Positions 1 to 5,377 of a DNA stretch of 5,377 nucleotides are shown here, piece by piece (the stretch's first letter is position 1; each line of letters opens with the position of its first letter). The translations under genes were made by a program, and so were the position numbers. This DNA comes from an uncultured Lachnospiraceae bacterium (GTDB taxonomy: Bacteria; Bacillota; Clostridia; Lachnospirales; Lachnospiraceae): NCBI GenBank assembly GCA_949346185.1, contig CASGVX010000160.1, positions 1 through 5,377 on the forward strand. Direction: 5' to 3'. The notes below the pieces were generated by a model that saw only the letters and a program-made list of their open reading frames with translations, made no database searches and had not been told where the DNA came from.

Positions 1-2366
1 ATACCGCTTACTGCATAAGATGCTCCGTCTGATGCCTTGATTGAGTTGGCAAGGGACAGTTTCTTGGCAGATTTCCCCTTCTTGGTCAGCCCTGTCATCG
101 TGACAGTCCCCTTCCCCAAGGCTGCCTCCTTGCTCACCTTGTACTTGTAATTTCCAGAAACAAAGGATGCTCCCTTTTTCAAGAAGTTGCCATTTGCAGA
201 CATATCACCTGACGGAGGATTGTTGATACCTGGATTGCCATCGCCGGAAGGCGTGGGCGCAGGATTTTCCGCGGGGGGCTTTGCCGTGGCAGGAATCTTC
301 TTTCCGGTCGCCGGATCCACGTAATTGCCATAGGCAATGTCTTCCAAAGCCTTGTCTAAGCCTTTAAGCCTGAAAGTAATCTCCATGCTGCTGGATGGCA
401 GTTTCAACTTCTCATCCGCATTGAGCTGTCCCAAAGGATGCTTCTCAGGAGGCACATCTGAATCTTCTTTTGCATACTTATTAATCAGCATGAAGCTGTA
501 ATACTCTTCATTTGTATCCGGCTTCACCACCAGCTCATAGTTATCATCTGAAACATATTTCCCATCAAACTTGACATAGGCATCTGTAGCCGTCACGCCA
601 GGATACAGTTTTTTGCTGATATCTGTAGCCACGCCCAGCATATTGAAGGAATTTGCTCCGGTCAGATTGATTCCCTCTATTGACACCGTGTATTTTCCAT
701 TTTTCTTAATCTGCACATCCGTCACCTTGGATTTCCGCGCATTGAGTTCAAATCCCCCCGCCTTGATATATTCGTAAGAATTCTTTCCAGGAGATAGTTT
801 GTACAACGGCGTATAGGCATTCCGATAATCCCACGTAGGCATCTGATAATACAAATAGGCATGCATGCCGGGAGTGGACCATAATTCCTTGTCAATATAA
901 TCCGGTATGGGAACATCAATCTCACCCGTGGGCGGCGCGCCTCCCGTCACTTTCTCCGCATCAGTGCTTCCACTCGCACCATTGACCGTGTTATAGAAGA
1001 CAGCGATATCTTTGTAGTAAATCTTGGGCGTCTGCCTGTCAAAGAATGCCCCGATATCCCAAAGCACCGGAACTGCGTGGTATTTCGCCGCCTCCGTGTA
1101 GGTATCATAGAACCACTGCGTCACACTGCCGGATACGCCGGAAGGATTGCAGAACCCGCACTCCCCTATGACAATGCCATATCCCTCGTCACTGAATTTC
1201 TGCAGTCCCTTGAAAAATGTCTTGGTATACTCCTGATCCTTCTTGGTATATGTCCCGGTGGCATTATCCAATGCAAAATCCGTGGGTGCATAGTAATGTA
1301 CGGACAGGAATAACTTGTTGACCGTGTTGGCAGAATCCTTTGGCATCACGAACCGGGCATCCGCCGTGTCTCCAATATCCGTGTTATATCCGGCAATCAT
1401 CAGATGCCTGCTGGCATTGTTGCCGCCGGAAGCCCGGACGATATCCACAAACTTCTGATTAATCTTGTTGGTCATCTCATACAGTTCATTTGTCTTCAAA
1501 TTGCCAGAAACCGTTTTATAATTGGAATTGTCCGGCTTGCAATATCCCTTGGCGGGACCGCTGATGCAGATGGCATCATTCAGCCTGGTACCCAGTTCCT
1601 CATTGGCTCCCTCGAGAATAAGGTGGTCGGAATAATCCTTGAACCGCTCGCATATCTGCGTCCAATACCTCTCATACCGCACCCAGGCAGCCTCCCTAGT
1701 CTCCGTATCCGCAACTTTCTCGCCATCTTTGTCCAGCAGGCAGGCGCCGAACTGCCCCCACCACTGATTGTCCCAATGGTCATTGATAATAACGTACATG
1801 CCGTTATCCAGCGCATAATTGGCAACCTCTTCCACCCTGTCTAGTAATGCGCCCCTGATGGTGTACGTGCCATCGTCGATATCGCCATTGCTCCATGCCA
1901 CCGGAATGCGCAGCGTATTGATGCCATAGGTGTGCAGCAGGTCGATATATGCCCTGGTGGTAACCGGCTGGCTCCATGCCTTATCATAGTCTGTCTTGGT
2001 GAGTTTCTCCTTGTTCTCCACGAGATGAACGGCCTCTAGGGTATTGCCCAGGTTAATGCCCAAGCCCATCTCCGTGTCAGCCAGCTGCTGGGAAGACAGT
2101 TCCGGCCGCATGCTGCCATTATCCTTTACCGTAATCGAGCCCTCGGATTGCCGCACCACATGCCCCTCCCCGATGTTGGACTTGTCGTTCCACTTCGCCC
2201 GCAAATCAATGTCCTCTGCCTCCAGAACCTTGGTCAAGGGCGTATCGTCGTCCTCCGCTGCAGAGGTGCCCATTTCATTTGCCATGAAATAGAGGCCACC
2301 CCCTGACACGGCCACTGCAAAGGCTAGGCAATTTGCCAGCAACTTTTTGCGTAATACTTTCCGCAT
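1..2366 (-). CDS. Secreted multimodular glycoside hydrolase family 5 enzyme (probable endo-beta-1,4-glucanase), C-terminus beyond window
   Basis: This is probably an extracellular endo-acting beta-glucanase that cleaves cellulose or a related beta-glucan with retention of configuration. The reading frame is open from ATG 2366 to the left edge (788 codons, no stop), so the 3' end is missing. Residues 1-8 are basic, 9-27 hydrophobic, and TSAAED near 34-39 offers a signal peptidase site. The GH5 domain spans about 95-460: GINLGNTLEA (103-112), LRIP (Arg153), NDHW (His197), GANEELG with acid/base Glu256, SVHYY (His357, Tyr359), VIGECGF with nucleophile Glu402, and LWDIG (Trp436). All standard GH5 active-site positions are present. 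An unassigned beta-rich module follows (about 498-672), then a Pro/Gly/Asn-rich linker (about 694-722), then the start of a Lys/Gly-rich module (about 725 on) of the type seen in Lachnospiraceae surface proteins. A strong Shine-Dalgarno fixes the start. The GH5 assignment is firm. The substrate is inferred, since GH5 also includes xyloglucanases, lichenases and mannanases. Confidence 0.92.
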   Translation of the reverse strand, partial: MRKVLRKKLLANCLAFAVAVSGGGLYFMANEMGTSAAEDDDTPLTKVLEAEDIDLRAKWNDKSNIGEGHVVRQSEGSITVKDNGSMRPELSSQQLADTEMGLGINLGNTLEAVHLVENKEKLTKTDYDKAWSQPVTTRAYIDLLHTYGINTLRIPVAWSNGDIDDGTYTIRGALLDRVEEVANYALDNGMYVIINDHWDNQWWGQFGACLLDKDGEKVADTETREAAWVRYERYWTQICERFKDYSDHLILEGANEELGTRLNDAICISGPAKGYCKPDNSNYKTVSGNLKTNELYEMTNKINQKFVDIVRASGGNNASRHLMIAGYNTDIGDTADARFVMPKDSANTVNKLFLSVHYYAPTDFALDNATGTYTKKDQEYTKTFFKGLQKFSDEGYGIVIGECGFCNPSGVSGSVTQWFYDTYTEAAKYHAVPVLWDIGAFFDRQTPKIYYKDIAVFYNTVNGASGSTDAEKVTGGAPPTGEIDVPIPDYIDKELWSTPGMHAYLYYQMPTWDYRNAYTPLYKLSPGKNSYEYIKAGGFELNARKSKVTDVQIKKNGKYTVSIEGINLTGANSFNMLGVATDISKKLYPGVTATDAYVKFDGKYVSDDNYELVVKPDTNEEYYSFMLINKYAKEDSDVPPEKHPLGQLNADEKLKLPSSSMEITFRLKGLDKALEDIAYGNYVDPATGKKIPATAKPPAENPAPTPSGDGNPGINNPPSGDMSANGNFLKKGASFVSGNYKYKVSKEAALGKGTVTMTGLTKKGKSAKKLSLANSIKASDGASYAVSG

Positions 2367-2374
2367 ACTTCTTT

Positions 2375-2380
2375 CCTCCT
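2375..2380 (-). promoter_or_regulatory. Ribosome binding site of the GH5 gene
   Basis: A perfect AGGAGG lies 8 nt upstream of the ATG at 2366, within the leader TAAGGAGGAAAGAAGT. No other in-frame ATG lies nearby, so this site fixes the start and places the basic-hydrophobic signal peptide at the N-terminus. Confidence 0.9.
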
Positions 2381-2391
2381 TACCTTTTTTT

Positions 2392-2422
2392 AATCCTTTC
2401 CCCGCATTAAAATCCCTTTCCC
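2392..2422 (-). repeat. Tandem purine-rich repeat in the GH5 leader
   Basis: On the transcribed strand the sequence GGGAAAGGGATT (2422-2411) recurs as GGGGAAAGGATT (2403-2392), 19 bp apart, followed by a run of seven A and then the Shine-Dalgarno. The leader from about 2422 to the start codon is strikingly purine-rich. It could be an unstructured, ribosome-accessible 5' leader or a protein-binding site. It could also be chance in a low-complexity stretch. Confidence 0.4.
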
Positions 2423-2755
2423 ACCCTATTTTTATTAATACGCAGCAAGAAATGCCATCCCTCTGGACAATGATATCCTGCTGCTGTATTATGCAATAAC
2501 TTCTCTCTGGAAACACCATCATTTCCAAGCATTTTCATTGGGTATCTCTCTGATAAATTCAAATATCACGCAGAAATAGTGAAACATCCTAATGCAATAG
2601 CAACAAAAATCCAAAGACTTTCTCGCAAGAACATCTTCCCTCTCATCTGCACCCACACATTCAAAATCAATCTCCATCGCGTTTCTGCAAACTAATCCGC
2701 TGCTTAATTAATACTCCCTCCATAAAACTGTTCATCACTCAATCCATTATCTCTT

Positions 2756-2805
2756 AATAAACATCTTCAAAAAATCTTCACATATTTTCTCAATAAACAT
2801 CTTCA
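2756..2805. repeat. 14-bp direct repeat, two copies 36 bp apart
   Basis: AATAAACATCTTCA occurs at 2756-2769 and again, identical, at 2792-2805. The start-to-start distance is 36 bp. The core ATCTTCA occurs a third time between them at 2774-2780, and the bases just left of both copies are partly alike. It lies about 390-440 bp upstream of the GH5 start codon. Paired, same-orientation, AT-rich sites like this could bind a regulator, but the region is low in complexity and the function is unknown. Confidence 0.5.
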
Positions 2806-2965
2806 GCATAGCATCTACTGCTTTTAACTACATCCAAATGAAACTGTATCCATTCCTTAACTTCTCTCACTATAACAAAACATAAATACCGTATGATTAT
2901 TTTAATTCTTCAACATCTTTATTCTAACATAAGTATCCGCAGTTGTAAAGTAAAATGTAGCACCC

Positions 2966-4300
2966 TTATTTCCCTGAGAGTACGGCATCTAAAATCATGG
3001 CCAGAGGTGCCATGGCATTCTTGCTCTCATTCACCGTATTATTTTCATTTCCCAATTCAATCAAGGTAAATCGCTGCCTTAGATGCATATTATAGCGGTA
3101 ATTCTTTAGGTATACCGGCTTGGCAAAATTCGCAAAACGCTTCATGCTCGCTATTTTCAGCTGCAGGCTGAAGGCAAGGTTTCCCTCCAGGTTATCATTG
3201 CGCAGATAGGCGATATCGCCGGAAGAATTTCTGGACAATCCGTTAAAAAACATGACTTGAGCCGTCTTCTTCCCATCAATCAAGGTAGTACGCCTGACCT
3301 TGTTCCCCACCCCGTCCCGGTGCAAATCAATGACCACCTGAATGGAGGGATACTGCTTCAAAATCTTCTCCACGCCCTTGCAAGCTTGATTATACGCCTT
3401 GTTTCTGTCAATTCTGCCATGAACCTTATCGTACTCCGTCTTATCATGTATCACTTGGTAGCCATATTCCTTCGATAAAATCTGCGCCAAGCAGCTTCCC
3501 ACTCCCACGATGGAATCTTCCTGCTTTCCCTTGCGGCTATCAATAAAGGCTTCCGATGCGCCATGGGTATGGAAAATCAAAATCTGTGGCTTCTTCTCCT
3601 TCTTCATCTTCATGTCTTTATGTAGCAAATTATTGACCTGAAATACGCCTCTGTTAATGGAGGTGGAGGAATCTGTGATATAAAATTTCTTCAGCAGGTA
3701 GGAACGACTGCCGCTCCCTTCCAATTTATTGATGATGGAGAGGTTTCCCTTCAATTGATCTGGGGAGTCTGCGGCCACCTTTCCTCCCTTCCTCTGCTGT
3801 CCAAGATTTTCTCTGTGATTCTCCGCCGTGATATCCCCGCTGCCATTATGAAATAGCACAATATTTTGCGTGGGAACAGAATCCTCATCTTCCCCCTGAG
3901 CCTTCTCCTTGCTTGGCTGGTCCAGCAGCTGCGCCTCCCCGGCTTTCTTTCCTGCCGCACTGCTCCACTGCAGATTATTTTCTGGAAAATTACCAATTCC
4001 TGCGGCGGCGGCCTCCTCCTTCTCCGCCTCCCTCATTCCGCATAGCATCCGAAGCGCAGGAAATTCGGAAAAGAAATGATACCATGGGCTTTCTTTCCCT
4101 GCCTTGGGCGTTTGGGCCAGTTCTGCCCCCTTTCCCTCCAGGCCTTTCTGCAGCAAAGCACCTGTCAAGGTTTTTTCAATGTTCCCCATGGCCAGATATT
4201 GCTTGAATCCCGCCACCACGAAAAAACCTGTCCACAATATTGCCGCAAGCAAAAGCCAATGCTTTCCCCAGAAAAGTAGATTCTTATTCTGCTTTTTCAT
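2966..4300 (-). CDS. spoIIP: Stage II sporulation protein P, engulfment peptidoglycan hydrolase
   Basis: SpoIIP is a zinc-dependent N-acetylmuramoyl-L-alanine amidase and endopeptidase. With SpoIID and SpoIIM it forms the complex that thins septal peptidoglycan and drives engulfment of the forespore. The 444-residue product has a short basic N-terminus, one membrane segment at about 15-32, a long polar, Ala/Glu/Lys/Gln-rich low-complexity stretch (about 50-200), and the C-terminal catalytic domain (about 205-442). Visible motifs are FHTHGASEAF (His244/His246 and Glu250), DLHRDG (His327) and NMHLRQRFTLIELGNENNT (His406, Glu415). By analogy with Amidase_3-type enzymes, the HTH histidine, Glu250 and His327 are likely zinc ligands and Glu415 catalytic. 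It is somewhat longer than B. subtilis SpoIIP (about 400), mostly in the linker. It lies 46 nt after gpr, the order conserved in sporulating Firmicutes. A sigma-E-like promoter sits just upstream. The stop is TAA at 2968-2966. Confidence 0.95.
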   Translation of the reverse strand: MKKQNKNLLFWGKHWLLLAAILWTGFFVVAGFKQYLAMGNIEKTLTGALLQKGLEGKGAELAQTPKAGKESPWYHFFSEFPALRMLCGMREAEKEEAAAAGIGNFPENNLQWSSAAGKKAGEAQLLDQPSKEKAQGEDEDSVPTQNIVLFHNGSGDITAENHRENLGQQRKGGKVAADSPDQLKGNLSIINKLEGSGSRSYLLKKFYITDSSTSINRGVFQVNNLLHKDMKMKKEKKPQILIFHTHGASEAFIDSRKGKQEDSIVGVGSCLAQILSKEYGYQVIHDKTEYDKVHGRIDRNKAYNQACKGVEKILKQYPSIQVVIDLHRDGVGNKVRRTTLIDGKKTAQVMFFNGLSRNSSGDIAYLRNDNLEGNLAFSLQLKIASMKRFANFAKPVYLKNYRYNMHLRQRFTLIELGNENNTVNESKNAMAPLAMILDAVLSGK

Positions 4301-4309
4301 TCTATTCAG

Positions 4310-4314
4310 CCTCT
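4310..4314 (-). promoter_or_regulatory. Ribosome binding site of spoIIP
   Basis: AGAGG lies 9 nt upstream of the ATG at 4300, giving a moderate Shine-Dalgarno at normal spacing. It supports that start, which also places the basic MKKQNK and the membrane segment at the N-terminus. Confidence 0.6.
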
Positions 4315-4346
4315 CAATCTTCCATAAAAATCAGCCCTCTAGCATA

Positions 4347-5300
4347 TCAGTCTATCTTATGCCCATCCTGGACAGAATATGCCTCTCCCTCCCGGCAAAA
4401 CCTTTCTAGCGCCATAGCAATGACTTTCCCTACCTGACGAATCTCCTCGTCAATTTCCTTGGGCGTGACAAAGAGTGTCTCCATCTTCTCGCTGGCAATG
4501 CTGTGGAAGAATTGATGAATTTCCTCCTCCCCATATCCCGCCTCAGAAAAGGCCTCCTCCAGCGTTTCAAATATAATGGTGCCCGCATCAACCACCGTGG
4601 GCACTCCCACCGCAATCACGGGAATCCCCATGGTCTCCCGGTTAATCTGGTTTCTATTGTTGCCAATGCCCGCCCCGGGAGCGATACCAGTGTCCGTAAT
4701 CTGAATGGTACGGCATAGTCGGTTCACGCTTCGAGAGGCAAGGGCATCTACTACAATCAATGCATCAGGCTCTACTTTCTCCACGATTCCCTGTAAAATC
4801 TCGCTGCTCTCAATTCCCGTCTGAGACAGCACGCCGGGGGCAATGCCACAGAATACATACCTTCTCTCCTCTTCCTTCAAAATCTCTCCCAGATGCCGAT
4901 TCATCGTTATTTTTTCCAGCACGAAAGGTCCTAGGGCATCCGGCGTGGCAAATCGGTTTCCCAGGCCACACAGAAGAAAGGTTCTATATGTTTTGCCCTC
5001 TTTGTCCTCCAATCGCTTTACCACCCGGTGCAGCATCTGGCACACAGCCCCGGAAATTCCCTCCTCCTTCTCCCGGTTCCCCATGCCGTCAGCAAGAAAT
5101 TCCACGGTAATATAGATTCCCTGTGGCTTTCTCATATCTTTTGCGCCTTCCTCCGTGCGGATTTCCACAGTCGTTACTTTGATTTCTTTTTTTTCGTCCT
5201 CCTCCTCAGACAAAATTACTCCCGGAACCTCCACATGATCCTGAGGAAAGCTCTCCCTGATTTCTATGGCAAGATCTGTTCTCTTCTGATAATTCTCCAT
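4347..5300 (-). CDS. gpr: Spore germination protease GPR (peptidase family A25)
   Basis: GPR is made as a zymogen in the forespore, processes itself, and at germination cleaves the small acid-soluble proteins that coat spore DNA, releasing amino acids. From ATG 5300 the product has 317 residues, shorter than Bacillus GPR (about 370). Visible hallmarks are RTDLAIE (7-13), which resembles the family's own propeptide cleavage sequence; GLGNRFATPDALGP (112-125, Asp121); LIVVDALASRSVNRL (181-195, Asp185); the core TIQITDTGIAPGAGIGN (198-214); and GIPVIAVGVPTVVDAGT (225-241). Asp121 and Asp185 correspond to the two aspartates proposed as catalytic in the B. megaterium enzyme. The open frame extends to an ATG at 5330, but ATG 5300 has a far better Shine-Dalgarno (GGAGGT, 4 nt away), so I chose it. 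It is followed by spoIIP in the usual order. Its own forespore (sigma-F/sigma-G) promoter is not recognisable in the 77 upstream bases and may lie outside. Confidence 0.95.
   Translation of the reverse strand: MENYQKRTDLAIEIRESFPQDHVEVPGVILSEEEDEKKEIKVTTVEIRTEEGAKDMRKPQGIYITVEFLADGMGNREKEEGISGAVCQMLHRVVKRLEDKEGKTYRTFLLCGLGNRFATPDALGPFVLEKITMNRHLGEILKEEERRYVFCGIAPGVLSQTGIESSEILQGIVEKVEPDALIVVDALASRSVNRLCRTIQITDTGIAPGAGIGNNRNQINRETMGIPVIAVGVPTVVDAGTIIFETLEEAFSEAGYGEEEIHQFFHSIASEKMETLFVTPKEIDEEIRQVGKVIAMALERFCREGEAYSVQDGHKID
4354..4382 (-). promoter_or_regulatory. Candidate sigma-E (mother-cell) promoter for spoIIP
   Basis: On the minus strand GCATATT (4382-4376) fits the sigma-E -35 consensus KMATATT at every position. 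After a 14-nt spacer comes CATAAGAT (4361-4354), matching 6 of 8 positions of the -10 consensus CATACAHT. It overlaps the last codons of gpr. Predicted transcription would start near 4347, leaving a leader of about 47 nt before spoIIP. In B. subtilis spoIIP is known to be sigma-E dependent, so location and gene identity agree with the motif. The site is inferred from consensus alone. Confidence 0.6.
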
Positions 5301-5304
5301 TGCC

Positions 5305-5310
5305 ACCTCC
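5305..5310 (-). promoter_or_regulatory. Ribosome binding site deciding the gpr start
   Basis: GGAGGT lies 4 nt upstream of the ATG at 5300. The upstream in-frame ATGs are weaker. The one at 5330 has only GGAAG directly abutting it and an AAGGGA too far away. The one at 5312 has no well-spaced site. Starting at 5300 also gives MENYQKRTDLA, matching the short N-termini typical of clostridial GPR. Confidence 0.7.
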
Positions 5311-5377
5311 ATCTCTTCGCTGTCTCCCATCTTCCACAGCCATTCATCCCTTCATGCGATAGCCCCGCTGCTTAGCA

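Larger units (their letters stand above)
2381..2965. other. 585-nt AT-rich intergenic region without a convincing gene
   Basis: This region lies between the spoIIP stop and the GH5 ribosome binding site. It is clearly more AT-rich than the flanking genes. I found no tRNA or rRNA and no open frame with a ribosome binding site. The longest candidate read was 52 codons on the minus strand at 2677-2519, without a Shine-Dalgarno. No strong GC stem followed by a T-run is visible after spoIIP. The region contains the 14-bp direct repeat at 2756-2805, a TTAATTAA palindrome at 2704-2711, and the purine-rich leader repeats. It most likely holds the promoter and control sites of the GH5 gene, but I could not identify a convincing -35/-10 pair. 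Confidence 0.6.

Noticed and set aside
1404..1844. A 146-codon plus-strand open frame and other plus-strand frames across the window
   Set aside because: They lie opposite the well-supported GH5, spoIIP and gpr coding frames, lack recognisable domains, and are antisense shadows.
2489..2499. Short dyad TTATGCAATAA, with the 8-mer ATGCAATA recurring at 2592
   Set aside because: The arms are only 4 bp and the 8-mer recurrence is not significant in AT-rich sequence.
2586..2614. Possible vegetative promoter TTGGAT, 17 nt, TAGGAT on the minus strand upstream of the GH5 gene
   Set aside because: The spacing is right but only 3 of 6 and 4 of 6 consensus positions match, which is common by chance in AT-rich DNA; its start would leave a leader of about 210 nt.
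2519..2677. A 52-codon minus-strand open frame starting ATG at 2677 in the intergenic region
   Set aside because: It has no Shine-Dalgarno, no recognisable motif, and a length expected by chance; its Cys and Phe richness looks like AT-rich random translation.
2860..2900. TATAGT on the minus strand as a -10 box
   Set aside because: No acceptable -35 element at 16-18 nt and no extended -10.
2915..2965. Possible terminator just after spoIIP
   Set aside because: Only a weak, interrupted AT stem (CTTTA...TAAAG) can be drawn, with no GC-rich stem and no following T-run.
5311..5377. Forespore (sigma-F/sigma-G) promoter for gpr
   Set aside because: No pair of boxes with proper spacing is present in the 67 visible bases; it may lie beyond the right edge.

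Overview
The window carries three genes, all on the minus strand. They point to an anaerobic, endospore-forming Firmicute, most likely Lachnospiraceae-like Clostridia. The taxonomic basis is two core sporulation genes, a secreted family 5 glycosidase whose motifs resemble Butyrivibrio/Roseburia-type cellulases, and a C-terminal surface-type module familiar from that group. This assignment rests on recognised motifs, not on a search.

Reading in the direction of transcription (high to low coordinates): 5300-4347 is gpr, the germination protease that degrades small acid-soluble spore proteins. After a 46-nt gap, 4300-2966 is spoIIP, the membrane-anchored cell-wall hydrolase of the engulfment machinery. 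This gpr-spoIIP order is the classic one in Bacillus and Clostridia. A good match to a sigma-E promoter (GCATATT, 14 nt, CATAAGAT; 4382-4354) overlaps the last codons of gpr. It would let spoIIP be expressed in the mother cell independently of the forespore gene gpr.

A 585-nt AT-rich gap (2965-2381) follows with no convincing gene. It holds a 14-bp direct repeat at 36-bp spacing and a purine-rich leader with a second short repeat. No clear intrinsic terminator for spoIIP and no strong vegetative promoter were seen in it.

From 2366 to the left edge runs a large secreted glycoside hydrolase family 5 enzyme, a probable endo-beta-1,4-glucanase or related beta-glucanase. It has a signal peptide, a complete GH5 catalytic domain with both glutamates, an unassigned beta-rich accessory module, a Pro-rich linker, and the start of a Lys/Gly-rich surface-type module cut by the window edge (788 codons visible, no stop).

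The genes form two functional units: a sporulation pair, and an unrelated polysaccharide-degrading gene with its own long upstream region. I did not find a clearly new biological system. The best leads are the sigma-E promoter inside gpr, the repeat-bearing upstream region of the glycosidase, its unassigned accessory module, and a one-residue difference in the SpoIIP metal-site motif.
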